Below are positions 29,136 through 38,530 of a stretch of 38,530 bases of DNA, one piece after another (the first letter of the stretch is position 1; every line of letters begins with the position of its first letter). The notes under the pieces were generated by a model. The model was not told the origin of the DNA and did not search any database. It was given only the letters and a program-made list of their open reading frames with translations. The stretch covers positions 1 through 38,530 of the forward strand of contig QXVZ01021462.1 in assembly GCA_008931825.1 (NCBI GenBank), read 5' to 3'. The position numbers and the translations under genes were made by a program. This DNA comes from Phallusia fumigata (Eukaryota; Chordata; Ascidiacea; Phlebobranchia; Ascidiidae).

Positions 29136-31237
29136 ATGTTCGGAAATCTTATTAAAGACTTCGAAGATGATCCTTTTTTCAGGTATTCGTTTCTTCATTT
29201 AACTTCTTAAACAATATAATATTATTTGCTGCAAATATTCCATTCGATGTTTTTTAGTAAATGCAAGTTAATACAGAAATGATTTGACAGGCCCAACAGG
29301 ATTACAGGTGTCTGCTTCAAGCCTGATGTTATTATGGTCTATCGTTAAAAATCACCTTTTTAACACATTAGCTACCAAATGCTGCTAAAACGTTTTTAAA
29401 ATAAAATACATTTTTTGATGCAGTACTACCCAATGCATTAAAAAATAAGCATTGGGCAACCTACAATGCTGTTACACACACAGTAATAATGGCAGTCGGT
29501 CAGCCAAGAGAATATAATTATAGAGCACAGTGCAATTAAGCAAATATCCAGTGGTAAGCAGGTGTTATAAATAAACATGTAACTGTAAGAATTACTGATT
29601 GTAATCAGGACTAAAAGGTTCCAAAATTCATTTCGGATTATTTTAAGTTTTAATATGAGAAAAACATTAGAAATTGTTCATACAATTAAACGAGGTCTAC
29701 TGAACATCATAAAGATAGTGAGTTATTAGAAAAAATGTTTTTTAGTGACTTTCCATCACATTTTGGAACCAACTTGCCTATTAGTAACAGAAGAGAGACG
29801 TATGACAGGTATCTATTATTCTGTGGCAAAACATTCTTATTGGGTATTTTATAATTTAAATTAAGCGTATTAATTTCGTTAATATTAAGGAATGTAGATC
29901 CTTTCCAGTCAGTTTTTGGGAATATGAACAAGTTGATGTCAGACATGCATGGAAAAATGAACTCAATAAAGGTGAACTTTGTGATACAGCTGACCTTGAA
30001 CAGGACTTACAAAGATTAAAATATACACTAACATTTTTTATTGAAATTTTTATTTTCAGTTAAATTTTTTGATCTGTTTTGACCAGGATGATCCAAATTG
30101 CCACAGTTTTTCATCATCTTCTGTTATGTCTTACCAAAATGATGGCAAATCAAAACCAAAGGTGTTTCAAGCATCAACATCCACCAGAAAAGCTCCTGGG
30201 CAGGTTTTATTATATCTGAGTTATAATTTTGTTTCAATTCCACTACATTATGCACATGGTATCAAAAGTACACTTGTATGTATTTGTGTATTTTACATTT
30301 TTAAAAGATCACGGGTTCGAATTTTTATGCATACATACATACATATTTATTTGTCACCAGTTTGTTTTGAAAAAGAATCACACAAAATATGGTGGTGTAG
30401 TGCCCCTGTTATTGGATTATATTATGGATTAAGTACTAAGTATTTGGAAGACCGATACTGTTAGGGTTGGTTAGTTTGACTACAGAAAAGTGATTATACC
30501 TGCTATGAAACAGAAGTAGCATGGATGGTTTTAAGAAATAAGTCTTGATCGGTGTCAATAACGCTGTTACTGCAGATTGAATAAATGAGTAAGTTTGACA
30601 AATTTTTAACTGACCTGTTGCTATAGGTAAAAGAAACTCGCAAAACCTTGCGCAACAGCACATCTGGGGTGGAAAAAATGGTAGTGGGGCAACATCTTGG
30701 TGGAAAAGGAAGAGTTGTGGAGCGCAGACGACATCATGGGGGAAAAGTGGAAGAGGAGCGACAATACATTGAAATGGATGAAAGTATGTGTCCAATAGTC
30801 AAAGTGAATAGACGCAGCAACATTTCACTTTACTAACATACATTCACACCAGACTGATTTGAACTGTTTTAAAAATCCTCATCATTTCTATGCCTAAGCC
30901 AGTCTTTGTTGTCTGCTATCAAATGATGTTTTGAAAGTGTCATTTTGACTAAATTCTTTTTTTTGAGGTGACAACCACATTTTTGATAAAGAATGGAAAG
31001 AGCGGACACAAAATGTATCAATTCCCTCATTTGAAAGAACTGGAATTGGCAGCTCTAATTATCACAGAAAACCTCAACATACAAGGTGAAATAGAAAGTT
31101 GCTGTTTAGTTTTTATCTGCACCTTTTCAAAGTGTTTTGAAAATTGCTTAATATAAAGGCAAATCCAGCATTCTCAGGAAGGTGACCGCTCATTAAGACC
31201 ACATGGACCAAGCAAAAGTGGGCGCAACAAACTTTAA
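29136..31237 (+). CDS. MLF: Myeloid leukemia factor (MLF1/MLF2 family), 7 exons
   Basis: MLF proteins are nucleo-cytoplasmic adaptors tied to transcription and proteostasis; animals have one or two. Exons 29136-29182, 29746-29808, 29890-29971, 30087-30203, 30627-30783, 30968-31085 and 31159-31237 join in phase to 220 residues plus stop; human MLF2 is 248. It starts MFGNLIKDFEDDPFF, the family N terminus. Exon 4 has CHSFSSSSVMSY and KVFQASTSTRKAPG, and exon 5 has KETRKTLRNSTSGVEKM followed by VVGQHLGGKGRVVERRR; both are diagnostic of the MLF core. Exon 5 ends RQYIEMDE as in other members. Exon 2 is supported only by phase, splice sites and open frame. The RSxSxP 14-3-3 site near the N terminus of human MLF1 is not seen. 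Confidence 0.93.
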
Positions 31238-31333
31238 TCACATGTAGTTTTAAACCAAACTAATGATGTATATGCTTACATTTTGGTATGTAGTATTTGA
31301 CAACTCTTGTTTGCTGTGTTAACTTGATTGTAC

Positions 31334-31339
31334 AATAAA
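31334..31339 (+). terminator. Candidate poly(A) signal, MLF
   Basis: AATAAA 97 bases after the MLF stop on the same strand. Confidence 0.55.
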
Positions 31340-31759
31340 CACTGTGGATATAGGTTTCAGCCTGAAGAATTCTTTAGACAGGAGGGAGTAAAATGTGTGA
31401 AAAGGCAATGAAGAATTCAGGTTTATTCACGAGTTTACCAACCCAGACACACTTGTGATGATTGAAGTTTAACAAACATAACTGACAATGGTGACTCTCT
31501 GATAAGGATGTCCAAAGTAGAATAGGGAATCCTAACGATTTGAATCCAAATCAGCTGCTTATATCGGGTAATTGGAACCAATATTATTTACCCAAAACAA
31601 CAGTCTTTTATTGTTGTTTTGTTACATGCAATTCAGTGGGTCATTCTGTCAATAATAATATAAGACTTGGATTCGAACAGCCAGCTATTCAACCTTGAAC
31701 ATCCCTAATTATTGGTGTACATTTTTAGACAGAAAATCATCATTAAGTTTTTCACAATA

Positions 31760-33893
31760 CTAACCTAAGCTGCTGAGTTGGTGAAAATAAAGTATTGGCT
31801 TGGTATAAGGTTGCATCACAGCTTTTGCGTGTTGGCCCAATTGTTTTTTCAGTGGACTGTTTCTTGGTATTTTTAACGGTACATTTGCAATAGGTGGTTG
31901 TTTTCTTTTGGTCTTTAATGACTCCTTTTTTTCTGTCAATGTCAATCCGTTGTCAGGAGTGCAAGCCTTTGTTGCTATTGACACCACTTTGTCCAAACCA
32001 TTCATCATGTCCACTAATACATTTTGTGACTGCACATTGTCAGTTAAATCTTTGATTTTAGCCAACTTATTAACACTTTTTTTCTATAATATGATTTTGA
32101 ATGTCTTTCTTTGTTGGAAAAAAACATCGCTGTGCATCTGGAGGTACATTTTTGTCTTTAAACAATTCTTTCATAACATATGTTTTTAGTCCATGTCGAA
32201 TGCTTGGTATTGAGCACATACCATTTGCAATCATTTCGTCAATTTTTGAAGCAATTCTTTCATTAAAAGTTTGAGAAATTTTGTCCCCCTTAAATAAACA
32301 AACATATTAATTCTTTGCAAACAATGTAATATTTTACCATTTCCATTCCAAAATATTCTACTGCAATTATTTATGAAGACTGGAACATTTAAGCTTTATG
32401 CTACTACCTTCCCAACCACATGACCAGTATGTTCTTCATCAGTAGGAAAATAAATGCAACATCTAGATTCCTTGGCGAATGTTTTGTCATTTGTTACAAT
32501 TGCCTGATGAATCAACTTGTTTTTTTCTGCCTGCTCAAATGAATCTTTTGTCTGCAGCATACATGGTTGGTCTTGGTTTGTTGGTAAAAATATTAAATCT
32601 TAAATTTTAGAACAGGCATTTGTTACTTAAAAACTCAACCTAACTTCTGACAACAAAACATATGAATGATATCATGTCTACCTGATGTTGTGGAAACATT
32701 GTTAGAAGTTGAATTTTGATTTTTGCTTTGCAATCCATCTTTTTAGATCTGCGATTGATGGTTTCTTTTTACAAAGATCTGAATGGTCAAGAAGCTGCAA
32801 GTGTAATGTAAAGTGATAAATGTTTAAGTTACCTCATGCATAGAAAACATATGCATACTACCTCCTCAGGATGGCCCCATCTACGCAAATCATTTCTTGC
32901 CTTGTTGTAATCTTTGCCCTGTTCACAGAGCAGGGTTTTGGTTCGGTTGATAATGAAAGGGGTTGAACTGTCATCCCATCTTACTATAGATTTCAGGATG
33001 TCTAACCAAAGACAATGTTAGTTAAACCAAATTGTTGTAACAAATAAATTTTGACCGAGTTGATCTTTCAAAGTCCTTAACTGCGATTTCAGCTGCCGTC
33101 ATTGAATCCACACACTAAAAGCAAAGTTTTATCAGAGATTTCATACAGGTTACAATACTTCATAAAAGTCTGGTTAAAAAAAAATGTTGGCTTATCCTCA
33201 TCATACCTTTGAAGGGCGGGGCTTTGCAACAGAAGTACTGGTTTTAATACTGTTAGTTTCCTAAAAACAGAAACATACAGGATACTTATATTACTCACTT
33301 TGTAATAAAAACACCATTACATACCTGACCGCCAAATCCCCCAGCATCAAACATTGGAAATCTCACACAATAGGCACATTTTGCATTCAACTGCACATCA
33401 TTCGAGGTCAGAGCTTGTTTTATAGACTTGTTGGTTTTGGCTATGTCTTTGGCTGTTGGTAATGACAACTACCATAAATTTGACAGTCATTAATTTTACC
33501 ACACATTGATATAATATAACAATGATATACTGTTACAAAATTACACTGCAGCAATGGTACCTTATGTTGAGGAAACTTTTTAGTTTTTTAAATTGATATG
33601 CGTTTATTAGATTTGCAACTTTCCAATCCATTCTTTTGTAAAGACAGATTAAAATTCTCTCTTGCAAGGATGATGTATGGGGTGTTTGAATCATCCCAAA
33701 AAATCTTTTTGTTCACCCAGTCTGTAAAAATTTAATGAAACCATTTGTTATTACATTTTAATTATATGACAAATCCACACATATGCCCTAGATATTCCCA
33801 CCATAAAGGTGTGTTTGGACTTTACTTAATTCGGACTTGAACGATTCAGAAAATTGCTGCACAAATCTCCTTGCACCTTCATTTATCCGAAAC
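31760..33893 (-). CDS. CARF/ALS2CR8-like gene, 5'-incomplete, with internal duplication and frame breaks
   Basis: Minus-strand exons. The clearest pair is 32551-32408 (48 codons, CIYFPTDEEHTGHVVGK) joined in phase 0 to 32288-31760 (KIDEMIANGMCSIPSIRHGL, then FFPTKKDIQNH). HTGH followed by a predicted helical segment and FFPTKKDIxNH is the signature I associate with calcium-responsive transcription factor (CARF) proteins. The last exon changes frame at a run of seven A (32077-32083); six would keep it open to the TAG at 31760. Upstream exons: 33893-33802, 33721-33561, 33468-33325, 33260-33207, 33114-33042, 33001-32862, 32794-32682. The exon 33468-33325 is also 144 bases and resembles 32551-32408, and WDDSNTPYII (33721 exon) resembles WDDSSTPFII (33001 exon), so a module is duplicated. 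The 33721 and 32794 exons meet in-frame stops. Possibly a decaying copy; the 5' end was not found. Confidence 0.55.
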
Positions 33894-33944
33894 CTGCAAT
33901 AAAGTTATTATGGGTCCCCTTCCTGAAAGGGGACACATATTGTT

Positions 33945-33992
33945 TTCACTCTTTTTTTTTTCTTTTTTGTTCTTTTTTTTTTCTTTTTTCTG
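33945..33992 (+). repeat. Polypyrimidine tract
   Basis: Nearly unbroken T with a few C and one G over about 45 bases, directly upstream of a dispersed repeat array. Low-complexity sequence that may mark a repeat end. Confidence 0.7.
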
Positions 33993-34009
33993 CCCTGCAG
34001 CTTGTCCAT

Positions 34010-34490
34010 GCCCTTTTGGCATGAAATGTTTGATGGATTTGGATGAAACTTTCACAGCTGGTAGATATGGTCATGGCGATGTGTCATCTCTTTCGATTGA
34101 CTTCTTAGCCCCAAAGGTTACCCCACTAGCCCCCAAAAGGGTGAAATATTTCCTTGCACTATGTCTATGCACTTTGGCATGAAATGTTTGGCGGATTTGG
34201 ATGAAACTTTTACTGTTGGTAGACATGGTCATGGAGTTGTGTCATTAGTGTTGTTTGACCCCATATCCCAACGGTTACCCCACTAGCCCCCTAAAATGGG
34301 GCAAATGGTTAAACAATATCCGAATTAGATGAAATTTGGACAGTTTGTGTAACATGTCATTGTGGTGCAATAATTAACATTTTTTACCCTATAGCCCCAG
34401 CAGTTACCCCACTAGCCCCCTAAAATGTGTAATATTATTAAACAATGTCCAAACTTGATGTAACTTGGACAGTTTGTAGAACATGTCTTT
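34010..34490 (+). repeat. GTTACCCCACTAGCCCC repeat array, copy 3 of the dispersed family
   Basis: GTTACCCCACTAGCCCC occurs at about 34117, 34274 and 34403, giving units of about 157 and 129 bases that also share GGATTTGGATGAAACTTT or related blocks and CATTGTGGTGCA blocks. Reversed relatives lie at 20770-20950 and 25000-25310. A plus-strand ORF over 33871-34182 is part of this repeat. Confidence 0.65.
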
Positions 34491-34499
34491 GTGGTGCAC

Positions 34500-35520
34500 T
34501 GATTACTTTGTTTATATCTATAGCCTGGACATGTTTTCTGAAAAACGCAATATGTAGAACTTTGCATGTGTGGGGACCAATGCGTTTCTGCCAGCAGAAA
34601 CAATTAGGTCATAAATAGTGCAGGTAACTATAAGACCCAATGTAATATAATGTGGGGAATATATCCTCTTTTAATATCGGGTAATAGTGTATATAGAATG
34701 TCTATATATGGTAAGCCACCCTTCTAGTTACTAAATTACAATCTGTGGAACCTTTTCTGCCTGTGTCATAGCACTTCCAAGAAAGTGGCTCTTAAGTTGA
34801 GGATTGAGTGAGCTAATGCAAAACAAAACAAAATATTTAGACAAGCATTGAGCCCAGATTATCAACACACAGGTTTGCCTATAACTGTCCAGACTTATAG
34901 CAAGACTCAACTATTAAAGTGCAAGCAGCAACATAAAACATTTGAAGACAGCAAGCATGAGTGATGTTTCTCCAATAATTTGCAATCGCTACCTTACAAA
35001 AGCATTTGGCTCTTTTTTGTTGGACAAATTGTTGGGCAAAAGGGAAACTTTTGGAAACATCTGACTTTGCATGATATTACCTTGTCAGGAAATTATTTAA
35101 CTGGAACAACAGAGTAAAACGTATTACAATTAAATGCAGCAATGCACCAATGTCAGTGTTTTTCCGATCTATATAGTGTAGTCTTTGTGCAGATGAAATT
35201 ATCCAGGTGTCAAGGTCATGCACATTAAACAATTGGGATATTTTTATGGGGACAAAATCTAACCTCACCGTTTCGTAAAGACAACTGACTGAAAGGGTAG
35301 TTTTGTAGTCAAGACAACTGCACTTCCAATCTTTTGCACAATCGCAAAAAAAGTGTTATATGCGCATTCAAGACTTATGAGCAATTTGCCATCAAATGCA
35401 GCCAACCAAAATACAACACTTTCACGAACTAGGTAGTGTACCACGCGCGAAAATCACCAGTGTCATTCTGGCAGAACACTGGTCATTTTCGTTTTATAGA
35501 CAGACCCGAGGTTATACACT
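34500..35520. other. Intergenic, nothing recognised
   Basis: AT-rich spacer with only short, unrecognised open frames on both strands and no splice-consistent exon series. Confidence 0.4.
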
Positions 35521-35527
35521 GATTAGC

Positions 35528-35765
35528 CAGTGGTTCTTAACCTTTTTTTCCTATCGGTACCCCTTTAAATCATCAACCAGTTCTCGTACCAATTTCCGGA
35601 AAGTAATTATTGTTCTCATGTTTAAATAACAAACAATTTTTTGAATGTTATATATGTAATTTAGCATCTATGTAATCGGCCGTAATTGTGATTCAGTACC
35701 CTCGTAGGCTCGTACCCCCCTTAGGGGTACGGCACGGCGACGCCTGGGTCTGGTTAAAAACCCTG
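35528..35765. mobile_element. hAT-like MITE
   Basis: The left end CAGTGGTTCTTAACC and the right end GGTTAAAAACCCTG (reverse complement CAGGGTTTTTAACC) form the kind of terminal inverted repeat typical of hAT elements (CAGnGGTTCTnAACC). Also typical is the internal GTACCCCTTT paired with AGGGGTAC. It is about 238 bases with no coding capacity. No clear 8-base target duplication was seen, so one end may be decayed. Confidence 0.7.
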
Positions 35766-35824
35766 AAACGAAGCGGTCAGCACACACTGCATATCGGAGC
35801 CTTTGAATATTGCTGCTGCAGTTG

Positions 35825-36245
35825 GTTCGTCGCTAAAAACTTCGAATACTGCAGGTAACGTATTAAGCGGGGAAAAATGGGACGGAATTGTAAATACTCC
35901 AGATAACAGGCAGGTAACTCGTTTTGATGCGACGAAAATCGTAAATACTGCAGGCAACCTGTTCAAATGGCCAAAACAGGTAAATGCTGCAGATAACCTG
36001 TTTTGATGCGACGACAGTCCAAAATACTGCGTAACGCGTTTAGATAAAGAGAACCTCGTAACTATCGAAATTATAACGTGTTTAGATCGAGTGAAATTCG
36101 TAAATACCGCAGGTAACGCGTTTATATCGAGTGAAATTCGTAAATACCGCAGGTAACACGTTTAGATGAAGTGGAGCTCTAAAATTCTGCAGGCAACTCG
36201 TTCAAATGAGGTGAAGCTAGAATACTACGTTACCTGCAGTAGTCT
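35825..36245 (+). repeat. 40-base minisatellite, about ten degenerate units
   Basis: The best units repeat exactly every 40 bases (for example from 36101 to 36141): TAAATACCGCAGGTAACGCG then TTTAGATCGAGTGAAATTCG. Units become more degenerate to the left. At the right end one unit is inverted (CGTTACCTGCAGTAG near 36230). The 67-codon ORF at 35803-36006 is an effect of the repeat. Confidence 0.85.
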
Positions 36246-36580
36246 AAGTTTTTAGCGGCGTACCAATTCAGTTAGCAAGTGCACCAACAGTATTCGAAAG
36301 CACTGCACTGCATATTGCACATGATTGTATGATGCTATGATTGCACATGACGTTTTTGAAGTTGTTGGTAATCGGTTCCGCTAGACTGCACCAGAAAAAA
36401 ACTTAACGCAAGCACATTACTGGTGCACTGCGCTGAAGATCTTCTTGGATATTTGTTCGGAAGCTTCTTTGCTGAACTACATCTTGTGTGAAGAGAATGT
36501 ACGCAAGCTAAATATACTAGACAGGTGAACATTCGAAACAAGTACTATAACCCCATGTTTGGTCCCCGACTTCTACCCGG

Positions 36581-36844
36581 ATGGCGTACATAAGTTCAGC
36601 GGGGTGTTTTAGAAATGTTCTGCCATTGTTGATGTCTACAACAAAACTCCTTCGAATAAACTTATTTTACAAATCAAATCAGGCATTCTTGGGACAATTA
36701 GGTGAAATGAACAACTACTGCATGTTGTATGTTTACAATGAGAAAAATCATCTTTCTTTGTTATTTCAAAGTGACCGCTTAGAACTTTCAGAAACAGATG
36801 ACCAGCGACTCCACAAAAGTTTTGCTGCCGTAGCTGCCGTTTAA
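36581..36844 (+). CDS. Unrecognised 87-residue ORF, uncertain
   Basis: An ATG (ATGGCGTACATAAG) opens 87 codons ending in TAA. The C-terminal half (SDRLELSETDDQRLHKSFAA) is protein-like, but no family was recognised and no splice partners were found. It sits between a minisatellite and a dispersed repeat, so it may be a chance ORF or a repeat remnant. Confidence 0.25.
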   Translation: MAYISSAGCFRNVLPLLMSTTKLLRINLFYKSNQAFLGQLGEMNNYCMLYVYNEKNHLSLLFQSDRLELSETDDQRLHKSFAAVAAV

Positions 36845-36924
36845 TGCTGTACAGTTGCACGTAAACTGAACAAGAAAGGCCCAAAATTTTGCGAGCAATG
36901 TAACATGTCGGCTTATTTGCGCCT

Positions 36925-37030
36925 CATAACGTTCTAACGTTGCGCAGCTATTTTCGGCCTGGTGGTTGATTTAGTGCTACTGTGTGTCTATGTTTCTATT
37001 CACCACGCAAAATCAACTCAACTCAATTGT
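36925..37030 (-). repeat. Dispersed repeat, copy 3 (CACTAAATCAAT family, reversed)
   Basis: GCCTCATAACGTTCTAACGT, then TTTCGGCCTGGTGGTTGATT and AGTGCT, then AATCAACTCAACTCAA, are the reverse complements of blocks at 20940-21060, in mirrored order. Confidence 0.6.
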
Positions 37031-37039
37031 TCTGCAGCC

Positions 37040-38400
37040 AAACGTACGCCACTCTAACCTTCATTTAGACCAAAAATGCGAAACCCTTAATTGTGCCGAC
37101 AGACAGTTGTTTTTGTGACGCAAAATTACCACACAACCTCAATGAACGAAGGGGGTCGTAACACAAGAAAATGAATAAAAATTATTTTTACGTCACGAAA
37201 TGCAATCTGCGGATTTTACTCATTGCAAAACGGGTAATATTAGCATCTTGGTCAATAACAACATCTTTGTGTTGGTGCAGAACCACTCAGTCTTTTTTCA
37301 TCCATATCCCAATCCCTTAAAACTTACTGATGTCGACTTTGAACATTCAGCCACTAGCACGATGTTATTGCCTACGAAATTATAGCCTAAACTTGCAAGC
37401 TTTCAGAAACCACATTTTCGCCGCCATTTAAGAGGTGTTTTGGCTTGTTAACAAACTCGACTAGAGTTGTTTGATATCTACTTTGTTCCTTTTTGTACAA
37501 TATGCAATAAGCAATAAACAGGCAATGGCCTTTATGTTCAAACGGGTACCCAACTATGACGTCCAAGTGAAAATAACCTGCTGTTGCCCTATTTTAAGTA
37601 GATAACCATGCACGAGACAAAGGCACGCCGTTGTGACACAGTAATTACGATATTGGAACGACAAACAGCACGCTAGTGTCTTTTTGCTTTAGTACTGCAG
37701 CAGTTTTTTCAGTACTATACGGCATATTCTAGGTGGCGATCGAATCATTCGCCTCCCGCTGGATCCGCGACTGCCTAGATTTGTAAATTCGTCACAACCA
37801 AAATTGCTATGTACAAACTACCTGGGGCGATGTTGCCGCAAGGCTTACGTGACGCAAAGGTCTTTGTTTGTTCATGCTAACATCGTAATTCGAACTCAAC
37901 AGTCACCCCAAAGCCTGGCATCTGCCAGCCAGCGGATGTCCAGCTGTGCTTAAAAGGAATGAAGTCCTTCGCACACGCTGTCACGCTCTGATGCGTTTGT
38001 TGCTGCGGTCCGGTCATAGGGCAATCACTCACATGACAGCGGGTTTGACAATGGTCCAAAACAAAAGATTCTTGATTTCTGCTTTGCAAAGCACGACAGA
38101 TTTTTTGTATCAGTAGTAAACTGTATAGGTTCTATTCTATACTTGCCTTTGCAGTTTAGTTCGGTTTTTAAGAGGTGATGAAATTGTGTGTTTAATGTCA
38201 ACACTATAATACACATTGCGGTGGCGTATGCACGCATAGATGCACATGCATCATGAGAAATGTTTACTAGCGTAGTATATTTAGTCTGATTTCCCAACAT
38301 AGCATTTTGTGGTGTTGTGTTGTATGTTATTTTATAAATAGCTAAATCTTGTTTTTCTGTTTGTCTGTACAAGTTGTGTAATTTTGGCTTGTTAGTTAAA
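37040..38400. other. Upstream flank of SLC35F6
   Basis: No supported gene. The open frames at 37200-37385 and on the minus strand at 37877-38429 look like chance ORFs; the latter run through what should be the SLC35F6 promoter and 5' UTR. Confidence 0.45.
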
Positions 38401-38411
38401 CAAAACCAAAA

Positions 38412-38485
38412 ATGTGGACTCCATATCAACTCTCGATTGCTGTTGGAATGGTGATAACTGGTTCAATCAACACTTTAGCAACCAA
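38412..38485 (+). CDS. SLC35F6: SLC35F6 first coding exon (rest beyond window)
   Basis: SLC35F6 is a multi-pass transporter-like protein of the drug/metabolite transporter superfamily, reported in lysosomal and mitochondrial membranes in mammals. The exon reads MWTPYQLSIAVGMVITGSI followed by NTLATK and ends in a good donor (GTAAGT at 38486). Human SLC35F6 starts with an almost parallel segment (WTKYQL, then a hydrophobic run, then VTGSINTLSAK), so this is the first transmembrane helix with its conserved TGSINTL end. Only about 25 codons are inside the window; the intron continues past the end. Confidence 0.85.
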
Positions 38486-38530
38486 GTAAGTAGTATTCCA
38501 CTTACCCAAGGCTGCATGTACACTGATTTG

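Noticed and set aside
33871..34182. 103-residue plus-strand ORF
   Set aside because: Runs through a polypyrimidine tract into the dispersed repeat array; no coding character.
38025..38429. 134-residue minus-strand ORF
   Set aside because: Antisense to the SLC35F6 first exon and promoter; no recognisable domain.

Overview
The window looks like a compact invertebrate chordate genome, most likely a solitary ascidian close to Ciona. The evidence is intron-dense genes with short introns, clear vertebrate-type orthologues (BCL6, ALKBH8, MLF, SLC35F6), two same-strand genes only 64 bases apart as in tunicate operons, AT-rich spacers, many small terminal-inverted-repeat elements, and allelic differences around 1% or more. 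No species can be named from sequence alone.

Layout. 1-1677 is a contig that appears inverted relative to its neighbour and carries a 296-base inverted repeat. 1679-8930 has no convincing gene and forms the long upstream flank of the next gene. 8933-17212 (+) is a BCL6-type BTB/zinc-finger repressor in 18 exons that join in phase to about 800 residues. Several exons appear twice because overlapping contigs were joined with a single N instead of being merged. 18415-22194 (-) is a seven-finger C2H2 gene whose five exons join in phase to 363 residues. It starts 64 bases after the stop of 22259-24049 (-), an intronless ALKBH8 (tRNA wobble-uridine methyltransferase/hydroxylase), so the two form a probable operon. 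24.1-27.7 kb is repeats and spacer with two doubtful ORFs. 27776-28141 (+) is an unrecognised small membrane protein. 28207-28619 is a TIR element with an 8-base target duplication and a minisatellite core. 29136-31237 (+) is myeloid leukemia factor (MLF), 7 exons, 220 residues. 31760-33893 (-) is a CARF/ALS2CR8-like gene with internal duplication and frame breaks. 33.9-36.3 kb holds dispersed repeats, an hAT-like element and a 40-base minisatellite. 38412 (+) begins SLC35F6, whose first exon ends just before the window does.

The genes are functionally mixed: two zinc-finger regulators (BCL6-like and the operon gene), RNA modification (ALKBH8), a chromatin/signalling adaptor (MLF) and a membrane transporter (SLC35F6). 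The points most worth attention are the ALKBH8/zinc-finger operon, the BCL6 orthologue with only the four C-terminal fingers and a PxDLS co-repressor motif, the TIR element built round a minisatellite, and the systematic false duplications at every single-N join.
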